Assembly (NCBI GenBank): GCA_019694435.1
Contig: JAIBBZ010000007.1
Coordinates: 62,001 to 126,000, forward strand
Direction of reading: 5' to 3'
DNA: 64,000 nt
Source: Pirellulales bacterium
GTDB taxonomy: Bacteria > Planctomycetota > Planctomycetia > Pirellulales > JAEUIK01
Position 1 is the stretch's first letter; every line of letters starts with the position of its first letter. The position numbers and the translations under genes were made by a program. The notes under the pieces were generated by a model, which worked only from the letters and a program-made list of their open reading frames with translations, was not told the DNA's origin and ran no database searches. Shown in pieces: positions 56,300 through 64,000 of the stretch.

Positions 56300-58081
56300 A
56301 TGCAGCGCGAAACGGCGGCCGTTCAGCCTTTAAACACAACGACGACCGCGGAGGCCGAAGCGCCTTGGCCCGGATCGCGGCAAATGCCGCGGTGGACGGT
56401 GGCCGAGCTGATTCCGCCGCCGGTGTTTCGTTGGCGCTATCTGTTCGCCATGCTGGGGCCGGGCCTGCTCATGGGTGGATCGGCCATCGGCGGCGGCGAA
56501 TGGCTCACCGGGCCGGTGGTCACGGCCAAGTATGGTGGCGCCATGCTCTGGCTGGCGACGCTCAGCATCCTCGGCCAGGTGCTCTACAACTGCGAAATCA
56601 GCCGGTACACCCTTTACAGCGGCGAACCGATTTTCACGGGCAAATTTCGCACGTTGCCCGGGCCTTGGTTTTGGCTGCTGATCTACCTGCTGTTGGACTT
56701 TGGGTCGTTCTTTCCGTATCTCGCGGCCAGCGCTGCCACGCCCGCGGCGGCGCTCTGGCTGGGACATATGCCGCAGCCCGATGTGGTGCCCAGCGAAAAG
56801 CTGTTGCTGCGGGGATTGTCGTACGCCATTTTCCTGCTGGCGATGGTGCCGTTGTTCTTCGGCGGCAAGGTGTACAACTCGCTGAAGGCCATCATGACGT
56901 TCAAGATCTTGAGCGTGCTGGGCTTCTTGCTCGTGTTGGCGATCGGCTACTCGACCTTCGACACCTGGCGCGAGATTTTCACCGGCTTTGTCAAATTCGG
57001 CACGGTACCCATCCGCTCCGGCGAGGATCGCAATGGCAACGGCGTGCTCGATCCGGGGGAGGATTGGGACCGGGACGGCCGGCTCGACATCGACGAAAAG
57101 CCGGCCGGGTCGTCGCCGACGGTCGATTCGGACGGCGACGGCAAGCCGGACGCGTGGAAAGACGTCGACGGCGACGGCAAGCTCGACGGCGAGAATCTCG
57201 ACAACATCTTTGTGGCGCTCTGGCAAGGACGGCCGTTTCCCGGCATCGATTTCACGCTGATTGCCACGTTTTGCGCGCTGGCCGCAATTGCCGGCAACGG
57301 CGGACTGACCAACACCCCGATCAGCAATTTCACCCGCGACCAGGGCTGGGGGATGGGCTATCACGTCGGGGCGATTCCCAGCATGATCGGCGGCCAGAAC
57401 ATCGCGCTGTCGCACGTCGGGGCCGTCTTCATCCCCGGGCCCGAGTCCTTGCCGCGGTGGCGGCGATGGTATCGGCACGTGTTGCGAGATCAGTTGGGTG
57501 TCTGGATGCCGGCCTGCTTCATCGGCCTGGCCCTGCCGAGCATGCTCTCGGTGCAGTTCCTGGGGCGCGGCGTCTCGGCCGACAAATGGACTGCCGCCGG
57601 GATGACCGCCGCGGGGGTCCGCGATGAGGTGGCCCGGGTGTCAGGGAGTGCCACCGGGCAGCTTTTCTGGTTTCTCACCTTGCTGTGCGGTTTCCTCGTG
57701 CTGGCCCCGAGCGTTTCGACGACCGCCGACGGGGTGATTCGCCGTTGGATCGACGTGTTCTGGACGGCCAGTCGGCGGCTGCAAACGCTGGACCCCAAGT
57801 ACATCCGGCACTTGTACTTCCAAGTACTGGGTGCGTTTACGCTGCTGGGTCTGATTTTGCTGTCACTCGCCACACCCCAGAAGCTCTTGGATTATGCTAC
57901 GATGATCTACAACTACGCGCTCGGGGTGAGCTGCCTGCACACCCTGGCCGTGAACATGATCCTGCTTCCGCGGCCTTTGCGGCCGGGTTGGGCTGTGCGG
58001 ATTGGAATGGTCGTATCAGCCATCTTCTTCCTGGCGATGGCGACGGTGACCACTTTGCACAGCCTGCGAGGACCCGGCTGA
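56300..58081 (+). CDS. Nramp-related membrane transporter with inserted calcium-loop repeats
   Basis: 593 residues from ATG 56300, about eleven membrane segments. The first (AMLGPGLLMGGSAIGGGEWLTG) is that of the Nramp/APC-type family of planctomycetes, but the metal-binding DPGN of true Nramp is absent. Between segments near residue 240 and 305 lies a hydrophilic insert with four DxDxDG-type loops (DRNGNGVLD, DWDRDGRLD, DSDGDGKPD, DVDGDGKLD; nt about 57020-57205), resembling thrombospondin type 3/EF-hand calcium loops. Substrate unknown; the loops hint at calcium gating or an extracytoplasmic sensor. It is divergent from the SDR gene. Confidence 0.75.
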   Translation: MQRETAAVQPLNTTTTAEAEAPWPGSRQMPRWTVAELIPPPVFRWRYLFAMLGPGLLMGGSAIGGGEWLTGPVVTAKYGGAMLWLATLSILGQVLYNCEISRYTLYSGEPIFTGKFRTLPGPWFWLLIYLLLDFGSFFPYLAASAATPAAALWLGHMPQPDVVPSEKLLLRGLSYAIFLLAMVPLFFGGKVYNSLKAIMTFKILSVLGFLLVLAIGYSTFDTWREIFTGFVKFGTVPIRSGEDRNGNGVLDPGEDWDRDGRLDIDEKPAGSSPTVDSDGDGKPDAWKDVDGDGKLDGENLDNIFVALWQGRPFPGIDFTLIATFCALAAIAGNGGLTNTPISNFTRDQGWGMGYHVGAIPSMIGGQNIALSHVGAVFIPGPESLPRWRRWYRHVLRDQLGVWMPACFIGLALPSMLSVQFLGRGVSADKWTAAGMTAAGVRDEVARVSGSATGQLFWFLTLLCGFLVLAPSVSTTADGVIRRWIDVFWTASRRLQTLDPKYIRHLYFQVLGAFTLLGLILLSLATPQKLLDYATMIYNYALGVSCLHTLAVNMILLPRPLRPGWAVRIGMVVSAIFFLAMATVTTLHSLRGPG

Positions 58082-58155
58082 TCGGCCTTTGGTCGGGTCA
58101 TGCCGAGTAGCGGCCAGGGCCGGCAACCCTGAGCCTAGCGGACGAGAACGAAGCA

Positions 58156-59820
58156 TTGGCCGACCTGTATTACAAGTCGTTTTCGTACCGCGTCTTATCG
58201 GCGAGGGTCGACGAGTACTTGGCGATCCGCCATCAGGCCGACCAGCTCTACCGTCGGTATTTCGATCGGTTGCCGACTTACCTGCAATCGACTGCCGACC
58301 CTTACCAATGGCTCGAGCTGTACGCGTACGAAGACCCCGGCACCTACCGGATGTGCGTCGAGCGGTTGCAGGCCGATCCGGAGATGGATCGGCTTTGGCG
58401 GCGGTTCCGCACGGTGCTGGATCCGACTTATCCCGCCAAGTTTGAAGAGTTTCGTGTAGCGGCCGGCGCCGAACAAACGCAATCGCTCTACGCCCCTTCG
58501 TTTGCTGCCGGGCCGGTCGCCGCGCCAGTAGTCGAACCCGTCCGTCCCGAGCCCAGTGGGCCCGCCGCGCCGATCATCATGAGCGCCGCCGTACCCGCGG
58601 CGGAAACCGTGGTCGAGCCGCCCGTCGCGGCGCCGATCGCTTTGCCGCCCGCAGCTCCGGAAGCACAACCGCCACAGGCGGACGCGACCAGTTCCGTTGC
58701 CGAAGAATCACTCGATGCGTTCAGCGGCGAGAGCGCCGAAATCGAACTGCCCGAGGCCGCCACGGTGGTTGAGTATGGCGAAAGCAGTCTCACGATTGCC
58801 GATGTGCCGCCCGACGAACCCACGGTTGCAGAAGCCGCTCCGGCGGAACCTGAATTCGGCTTCGCCGACGAGCCCGCGGCATCATTCGAGCAGCCCGCGC
58901 TGGCGGATGAACCGGCGAGTTCGGAGACCTTCGATCTCGACTTCGAAACCGGCGGTACAACGGTCGCCGGCGCGCCCGAGCCCGTCGCCTCAGTCGCCGG
59001 CATCGTGCCCGAAGACGACATCGCGGCGGAAAGTGGCGACCTGCCGGAGGACAACGATTTCGGCTCAGGCGACATGCTTGAACTGCCGCCTCTGGATGCT
59101 GCCGCGGCCGAGGACGACTTCTCGTTGCCCGAACTGGCTGAGTTCGAAGCCGCGGAGGTCGACGGGCTGGGTGGCCAAACGCCGCAGCCCGAACTCAATG
59201 CGATCGACGATTTAAACGCCGTCGATTCGATCGAAGGCAACGACTCGCTATCCAAGGTTCGCCTCTCGACGCCGACGGAGAATATTTCGTCGGAGCCGAC
59301 CTTGCTGATGCCCGAGCCGCCGCCGGCGCTGCTGCCGTTTCCCCAATCGCTGACGCCGCCGCAGCCGGTCCGCGACGAGGTCTTGCCGCCACCGGTCGAA
59401 CCGCCCGCCGCGACGACTCCTCCGACCCGCGGTCGTAGCGGCGTGGAGACGCTATACATCCCGACGCAGATTGATTTGCCGCCGTTGGGTGCGTCGCCGT
59501 GGGGCCCCAGCGCGAAACAGCACCCCGAGGAACCACGGCCGCCGGTCGTGCCGCCCAAGCTGCCGGCAGCCGGCGCCGAAGGTGTCGGCGGTTTTGAGCC
59601 GGTCGAGTGGGACGAAATCTCGTTGGATAGCTTCGGCGGCAGCTTGCCGTCGAATGGTGCCACGCCGGCCAACGGTCGAGCGCACGATGCGCATGCAACC
59701 AACGGTGCAGCGGCAGATCATGAGCGAGCTGCCGAACTCGAGCCGATGTCGCTCGATCCGGCCGACGCCGAATTCGAGCTGCCCGACTTCGATCTGCCCA
59801 GCGACGACTCGCGCGGCTAG
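58156..59820 (+). CDS. Unknown protein: small alpha/beta domain plus long acidic Pro/Ala-rich tail
   Basis: 554 residues from TTG 58156. Residues 1-100 look globular, with Tyr/Arg/Leu-rich segments (LYYKSFSYRVL, WLELYAYEDPGTYRMCVERL) that resemble a dimeric alpha/beta-barrel (NIPSNAP/ABM-like) monomer; this likeness is weak. The remaining 450 residues are low complexity: Ala, Pro, Glu and Asp-rich, with VEPVRPEPSGP and LPPLDAAAAED-type segments and no membrane span. The tail is probably disordered. Function unknown. Confidence 0.6.
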   Translation: MADLYYKSFSYRVLSARVDEYLAIRHQADQLYRRYFDRLPTYLQSTADPYQWLELYAYEDPGTYRMCVERLQADPEMDRLWRRFRTVLDPTYPAKFEEFRVAAGAEQTQSLYAPSFAAGPVAAPVVEPVRPEPSGPAAPIIMSAAVPAAETVVEPPVAAPIALPPAAPEAQPPQADATSSVAEESLDAFSGESAEIELPEAATVVEYGESSLTIADVPPDEPTVAEAAPAEPEFGFADEPAASFEQPALADEPASSETFDLDFETGGTTVAGAPEPVASVAGIVPEDDIAAESGDLPEDNDFGSGDMLELPPLDAAAAEDDFSLPELAEFEAAEVDGLGGQTPQPELNAIDDLNAVDSIEGNDSLSKVRLSTPTENISSEPTLLMPEPPPALLPFPQSLTPPQPVRDEVLPPPVEPPAATTPPTRGRSGVETLYIPTQIDLPPLGASPWGPSAKQHPEEPRPPVVPPKLPAAGAEGVGGFEPVEWDEISLDSFGGSLPSNGATPANGRAHDAHATNGAAADHERAAELEPMSLDPADAEFELPDFDLPSDDSRG

Positions 59821-59890
59821 TTGCCCCTTGGAACAGCGCCTGCACCGCGCGGGTCGGGCACGCCTGTCTCGAAGGCCCCTGCCGGTCCTG

Positions 59891-60610
59891 CTAGGGGAAG
59901 AAGGGCGGGATGTCTGCCGTGCGACGTCCTTCGATCATGTCACGCACGTAATCGGCGACGCGCGCCACGATCAATTCGAACAGGACTTGACCCGCCGCCG
60001 CGGTTGCCAAGGCGGGGCTGGGGTCGGCTTGATCCGTCCAGATGGCCTTCCGCACGTTCTCCGGAAACTCGGCCAAAGCGACCGATGTCTCGAATTCCTG
60101 CGCGTGGCCAGGCAGAATGCCGGTCTGCAAATGCAACCGTGCCTCGTCGTCGCTGATGGTTTCCCAATAAGGGAGAAAGTGCAGATTGATGCCGGCCAGT
60201 TGCTGCAACTGGCTCCAGCAGCCGCGCACCGGGGCGTTGTTCCCACCATGGCCGTTGAGCACCAGGATGTGCTCGAACCCGGCACGGTGCATGCTGTCGA
60301 TCATGTCGGTCAGCACGGCGAGAAACGTGCCGGGACGCAGGCTGAGCGTGCCAGGATGCCGCATGTGATGCTCGCTGATCCCGGCCATTAATCCGCCGGC
60401 CACCAAGGTCGAGGGTGCGAGCCGCCGGGCAGCGGCCGCGGCCACGTGTGTAACGCTGCGCCAGTCGTGCTCCATGGCCAGATGTTCGAGATGCTGCTCG
60501 ATCGCCCCGGTGGGAATGATGCAAGCGCGCAGCTCGCCGCGCTGCATCCGTTCGCGAAATTCGCGGCGCGTCAGTTTGCCGAGGACCACTTCCGGGAGCG
60601 CAGCGCTCAT
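59891..60610 (-). CDS. Creatininase-family metalloamidohydrolase
   Basis: 239 residues from ATG 60610. Metal ligands of the creatininase fold: Glu and His in PTGAIEQHLEHL, Asp in MEHDWRSV, and the NGHGGNN loop, plus SEHHMRHPGT. Relatives include creatinine amidohydrolase, MftE (mycofactocin peptide cleavage) and ArfB-type enzymes that hydrolyse formamides, so the substrate cannot be named. It overlaps the upstream aminotransferase gene by 4 nt (ATGA) and probably acts on a related compound. Confidence 0.8.
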   Translation of the reverse strand: MSAALPEVVLGKLTRREFRERMQRGELRACIIPTGAIEQHLEHLAMEHDWRSVTHVAAAAARRLAPSTLVAGGLMAGISEHHMRHPGTLSLRPGTFLAVLTDMIDSMHRAGFEHILVLNGHGGNNAPVRGCWSQLQQLAGINLHFLPYWETISDDEARLHLQTGILPGHAQEFETSVALAEFPENVRKAIWTDQADPSPALATAAAGQVLFELIVARVADYVRDMIEGRRTADIPPFFP

Positions 60611-61983
60611 ATCAATTCGCCTTCCTCACGCAGCATCTTCAAGGTCGCGGCGAACGCGCCGACCGTCTGCTCCAGGTCGGCGTCGGTATGCACGGCCGAC
60701 GTCGGTCCGCCCGGCCAGGAAAAGATTTCGACGCCGTGAATCAACATGCCCAGTCGCAGCTTGGTCAACAGCTCGGGGCGCGGCCGGGCTTTCAAGACGC
60801 GGTAGTCGTAGTGTCCGGCCTCGATTTGTTCGGCCGAGAGCGGCAGCCGCTCGGGGTTGGGCCAGATGTGGAACCCTGAAAACGAGCCGTACACGATCCA
60901 CGAGGCGCCCTGTTCGCGGATCACTTCGCTCAGCGCCAGGCGCAAGCGGCGGCCGTACTCGTTGGCTCGCGCGCAGGCGTCGGTCGTGGCCACCATTTCG
61001 AGCGCGGCAATGCCGGCCGCGGCCGACAGGGGGTTCGCGTTGTAGGTCCCCTGGTGCGGCACCTTTTCGCGTTCCCCCGGCTGATCGGGAAAACTGAGCA
61101 AGTCGAGAATGTCGCGGCGACCGCCCACGGCGCCGCCCGGCAGACCGCCGGCCAGGATCTTGGCCAAGGTCGTCAGGTCGGGGCGAATGCCGAAATATTG
61201 CTGGGCTCCGCCGGGCGCGCAGCGGAATCCGCTGATCACTTCATCGAAGATCAGCAAGCTGCCGCGATGTGCCGTTTCGTGCCGCAGCGCGTGCAGGAAC
61301 TCGCCCAAAACCGGCAGCTGCCCCCAGCTCGCGCCGGTCGGTTCGATGATCACGGCGGCGAGGTCGGCATGCTGGTCCATCAGAGAACGCACTGCTTCGA
61401 GATCGCCGGGCGGCGCGAGCACGATCTGGTCGGCCACTTCGCGCAGCACGCCGATCGAAGGCCGGCCGTCGAAATGCGAGCCGACGCCGAAGGCCATGTG
61501 ATCGTGCCAGCCATGAAAATGGCCGGCAAAACGCATGATCTTGTTACGCCCCGTGTAGGCCCGCGCCAGGCGCAGTGCCAGATGCGTGGCCTCGGTGCCC
61601 GAGCTGGTGAAGCGCACGCACTCGCAGCTCGGCATCAAGCGGTGCACCCATTCGGCCCAGACGATTTCCTGTTCGTGGCCGGCGCCGTAATGCGTTCCCA
61701 GGGGGAGCTGGCGCTCGATGGCCGCGACGATCGTCGGGTGATTGTGCCCGAACAGCAAGGCCCCGTGTCCGCCGGTGTAGTCGACATACTCGCGTCCATC
61801 GACGTCCCATTTGCGCGAGCCCGCGGCGCGGGCCACGTAGATCGGATAAGGCTGCAAGAACCGGCTGTCGTGCGTGATGCCGCTGGGCAGTAACTGGCGT
61901 GCTTTGGCCGCCAGCTCGGCCGATCGCGGCGTCAGCCGGCGATATTCGGCCACGATCGGGGATTCGACGAGTGTGGCAGGCAT
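60607..61983 (-). CDS. Class III aminotransferase (glutamate-1-semialdehyde aminomutase-like)
   Basis: 458 residues from ATG 61983. Class III motifs: LLPSGITHDSRF near the N-terminus, SSGTEATHLALRLARAYTGR, FAGHFHGWHDH, IFDEVISGFR and Schiff-base Lys in LAKILAGGLPGGAVGG. It resembles HemL but has a longer N-terminus and a linked creatininase gene; many planctomycete genomes hold several such paralogs, so true HemL function is doubtful. The relative at 24512-25786 is clearly a different subtype (GYPIGAFGG at the Lys site). Confidence 0.8.
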   Translation of the reverse strand: MPATLVESPIVAEYRRLTPRSAELAAKARQLLPSGITHDSRFLQPYPIYVARAAGSRKWDVDGREYVDYTGGHGALLFGHNHPTIVAAIERQLPLGTHYGAGHEQEIVWAEWVHRLMPSCECVRFTSSGTEATHLALRLARAYTGRNKIMRFAGHFHGWHDHMAFGVGSHFDGRPSIGVLREVADQIVLAPPGDLEAVRSLMDQHADLAAVIIEPTGASWGQLPVLGEFLHALRHETAHRGSLLIFDEVISGFRCAPGGAQQYFGIRPDLTTLAKILAGGLPGGAVGGRRDILDLLSFPDQPGEREKVPHQGTYNANPLSAAAGIAALEMVATTDACARANEYGRRLRLALSEVIREQGASWIVYGSFSGFHIWPNPERLPLSAEQIEAGHYDYRVLKARPRPELLTKLRLGMLIHGVEIFSWPGGPTSAVHTDADLEQTVGAFAATLKMLREEGELI

Positions 61984-62049
61984 AGGGGCGTTGCTCGGTC
62001 CGAAAAATATCGAGTGAGGCGACCGTGTGTCGGCCGAATCTACCAGCCG

Positions 62050-63201
62050 TCAGGCGATCGTGAAACTTGCCGCGCTGTCTGCGGCGATCAATTGCTGATA
62101 GTGGCGGCCCAGTGCCTCGGCCGAGAGGGCGATCGTAAAGCACTCCTCGATGCGCCGCCGGGCGGCCGTTCCCTGCTCCTGCCGTCGCGAAGGGCTCGCG
62201 AACAATTCGGCCAGGGCCCGGGCCAACCGGCGGGGGTCGTCCGGTTCGATCAGCCAGGCCGAATTCGACTCGGGCGGAAAAATCTCCCGGGTGCCTCCGA
62301 CGTCGGTGGCGACGATCGCGCAGCCGCAGGCTGCACCTTCTAGCAAGACCCGTCCAAGCGGCTCCTGCCGCGCGGTCGAGGCGAGAACCGTCAACTCGGG
62401 CAGAATCTGCGCCACGTCTTCCCGAAGCCCCAGAAAATGCACGCGCGCATCGAGCCCGGCAGCCGCGGCCCGGTCGTGCAGGTCCTGTTCGAATTGGATC
62501 GACTCCGCCTTGCGGCTATGGCGCTCGCCGACGATCACCAGGTGCGCGGACGGATCACCCGCTGCCAACTCGGCGAAGGCGTCGAGCAGCACGTCTTGCC
62601 CTTTGCGCAGCCCGAGTTGACCGATGTTGCCGACGAGCTTGGCCGATCGCGGCAAGTCGAGTTCCTGATGCAGATAGCCCGTCGCCGGGCCGGGGCGAAA
62701 CTGCCGTTCGTCAACGCCGTTGTAGAGGACGTGACACCGCGCTGCTTCGATGCCTTGTGCCAGATGAAACTCGCGCGTGGCCGAGGAGACGGCCAGCAGG
62801 CGCCGATGTGTGTTCAGGGCGGCTACCGCGGCCCGGCTCAGCCCGACGATATCGCGCAAATGCACGAGACTCGGCCGGCCCGTGCGTTGGACGGGCGCGG
62901 CCGCGTGTCGCCCCATGGCCAGACTGTTGGCGTGCACGAGATCGGGGCGTGCCGTGTCCAGAATCGAGGCGATCTCGGCACCGATCGATTCGGGCGTGCG
63001 TCGCGGCGCTTCGACGCCAACGCCGGTCAGCGGGTAGACTCGCACGCCTTCCGCGGCGAGCAAGCTGGCAAGCGGCCCCTGCGCGGGCGCCGCAGCGAGG
63101 ATCTCCCAGCCGGTGGCGCGGAGTGGCGCCAGACAGGCCAACAGCGATCTTTCGGCGCCGTTGAGTGCAGCGAGTTCGAACAGCCACAGCACGCGCGGCA
63201 T
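62050..63201 (-). CDS. GT4-family glycosyltransferase
   Basis: 383 residues from ATG 63201. GT-B fold of family 4: N-terminal FELAALNGAERSLLACL with the acceptor-side glycine region, VLYNGVDERQF, LGLRKGQDVLLDAF and the donor-binding motif EPLGRVLLEGAACGCAIVATDVGG with its two Glu. It probably adds a sugar to a lipid or polysaccharide of the envelope. It lies only 9 nt after dapA and 66 nt before the aminotransferase, on the same strand. Confidence 0.85.
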   Translation of the reverse strand: MPRVLWLFELAALNGAERSLLACLAPLRATGWEILAAAPAQGPLASLLAAEGVRVYPLTGVGVEAPRRTPESIGAEIASILDTARPDLVHANSLAMGRHAAAPVQRTGRPSLVHLRDIVGLSRAAVAALNTHRRLLAVSSATREFHLAQGIEAARCHVLYNGVDERQFRPGPATGYLHQELDLPRSAKLVGNIGQLGLRKGQDVLLDAFAELAAGDPSAHLVIVGERHSRKAESIQFEQDLHDRAAAAGLDARVHFLGLREDVAQILPELTVLASTARQEPLGRVLLEGAACGCAIVATDVGGTREIFPPESNSAWLIEPDDPRRLARALAELFASPSRRQEQGTAARRRIEECFTIALSAEALGRHYQQLIAADSAASFTIA

Positions 63202-63210
63202 GTGGCCGAC

Positions 63211-64000
63211 CTACAGCAGGCCGTAAGCGGTGAGCGTCTTGTGCAGCTTGGCTTCCTCATCGCGCGACAGCGGCGTCATCGGCATCCTCAACTCGCCAGT
63301 GTCGCGGCTGAGCATCTTCATCGCGGCCTTGATCGGAATGGGATTCGTCGACAGGCCGAGCATGTCGCGGCACAGAGGAAAGAGCTTTCTGTGCCAACGC
63401 AGGGCCTCGGCGATGTTCCCCTCGTCAAAAGCACGCAGCAGCGCGAGCATGTCGCGAGGCACGATATTGCCGACGACCGAGATCACCCCGCGACCGCCGA
63501 TCGACAACAGCGGCAGCGTCAGGCTGTCGTCGCCCGAGAGCACCGTGAGATTCGTATTGCCGATGATCTGCGATGCCTGATCCATCGAGCCGGTTGCTTC
63601 CTTGACCACGGCGATTCCGGGCAATTCGGCCAGGCGGATGATCGTCTCGGGCTCGATATTTCGCCCTGTCCGGCCGGGGATGTTGTAGACACAGATGGGA
63701 ATGTCGACCGCCTCGGCCAAGGCGCGGAAGTGTTCGTACAGCCCTTGCTGCGTGGGCTTGTTGTAATAGGGGGCGACGACCAGCGCCGCGTCGGCACCTG
63801 CCTTAGCGGCCCATTTGGTCAGCCGCAAGGCTTCGTCCGTGCTGTTGCTGCCGGTGCCTGGCATGACCTTGATGCGGCCGGCGGCCACCTGCACGACCTC
63901 GGCGATGACCTCGTCGTGCTCTTCATGGCTCACCGTCGGCGACTCGCCGGTGGTGCCCATCGGGCACAAGAAATTCGTGCCAGCCTGGATCTGGAACTCG
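63211..64000 (-). CDS. dapA: 4-Hydroxy-tetrahydrodipicolinate synthase (N-terminus cut by window)
   Basis: At least 263 residues; the start lies beyond the right edge, and the visible part begins with [20 protein letters not shown]. Active-site residues are present: GTTGESPT, Tyr in [11 protein letters not shown] and Schiff-base Lys in VVKEATGS, plus [20 protein letters not shown]. It condenses pyruvate with aspartate semialdehyde in lysine/diaminopimelate synthesis. The usual length is about 295, so roughly 30 residues are missing. Other aldolases of the NAL/DHDPS family are possible, but the motifs favour DapA. Confidence 0.88.
   Translation of the reverse strand, partial: EFQIQAGTNFLCPMGTTGESPTVSHEEHDEVIAEVVQVAAGRIKVMPGTGSNSTDEALRLTKWAAKAGADAALVVAPYYNKPTQQGLYEHFRALAEAVDIPICVYNIPGRTGRNIEPETIIRLAELPGIAVVKEATGSMDQASQIIGNTNLTVLSGDDSLTLPLLSIGGRGVISVVGNIVPRDMLALLRAFDEGNIAEALRWHRKLFPLCRDMLGLSTNPIPIKAAMKMLSRDTGELRMPMTPLSRDEEAKLHKTLTAYGLL

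Overview
The window looks like a chromosomal segment of a planctomycete (Pirellulales-like). This is inferred from content rather than from a marker gene. It is GC-rich and carries families typical of that phylum: a large PA14/multi-haem cytochrome c translationally coupled to a membrane-bound-dehydrogenase-type propeller protein, a BBP7-type barrel protein, a PEP-CTERM protein, a giant repeat protein with an LEPR-XLL-like N-terminus, an ECF sigma factor divergent from a Ser/Thr kinase, an arylsulfatase, a signal peptidase I with a zinc ribbon, and tetrahydromethanopterin (H4MPT) cofactor genes. I found no rRNA, tRNA, CRISPR array, insertion sequence or prophage.

Layout. 1-9.6 kb: cytochrome/dehydrogenase pair, a small cytochrome c behind a G13 tract, a hybrid sensor kinase and a class V aminotransferase. 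9.7-13.8 kb: csrA, signal peptidase I, a NarL-type regulator and a SelW-like Rdx protein. 13.6-17.9 kb (minus): a tight five-gene operon of three small membrane proteins (two are tandem zinc-ribbon paralogs), a radical SAM enzyme of the MJ0619/tetraether-synthase type and an Lgt-like membrane transferase. 18-25.8 kb: PBP4-type DD-peptidase, a YhaO/YhaN (SbcCD-like) DNA repair pair and a GSA-aminomutase-like aminotransferase. 25.8-29.2 kb: small CxxC protein, ECF sigma factor and Ser/Thr kinase. 29.2-39 kb: cell-surface block with the BBP7 protein, the PEP-CTERM protein and a 1,915-residue adhesin/protease-like protein. 39-44.8 kb: redoxin-haem-copper fusion, arylsulfatase and FabD-like acyltransferase.

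45.1-51 kb (plus): a six-gene operon that reads as H4MPT biosynthesis: an SDR-like protein, a dihydropteroate-synthase-like protein, pabB, pabA, a DUF447 protein and beta-RFAP synthase. PabB and PabA lead to 4-aminobenzoate, which beta-RFAP synthase joins to PRPP; the pterin-binding protein would handle the pterin half. This links the genome to C1 (formaldehyde/formate) metabolism. 51-59.8 kb: zinc-ribbon protein, OprO/P-type porin, Cys-rich secreted protein, D-threonine-aldolase-like enzyme with an SDR, an Nramp-related transporter with calcium-loop repeats and a low-complexity acidic protein. 59.9-64 kb (minus): probable operon of dapA (cut by the window end), a GT4 glycosyltransferase, a class III aminotransferase and a creatininase-family hydrolase.

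Most interesting: the radical SAM/Lgt-like operon, the H4MPT operon headed by an SDR that lacks its catalytic Tyr, a beta-rich module shared between the PEP-CTERM protein and the adjacent giant protein, and a possible structured leader with mutually exclusive pairings upstream of the giant gene.
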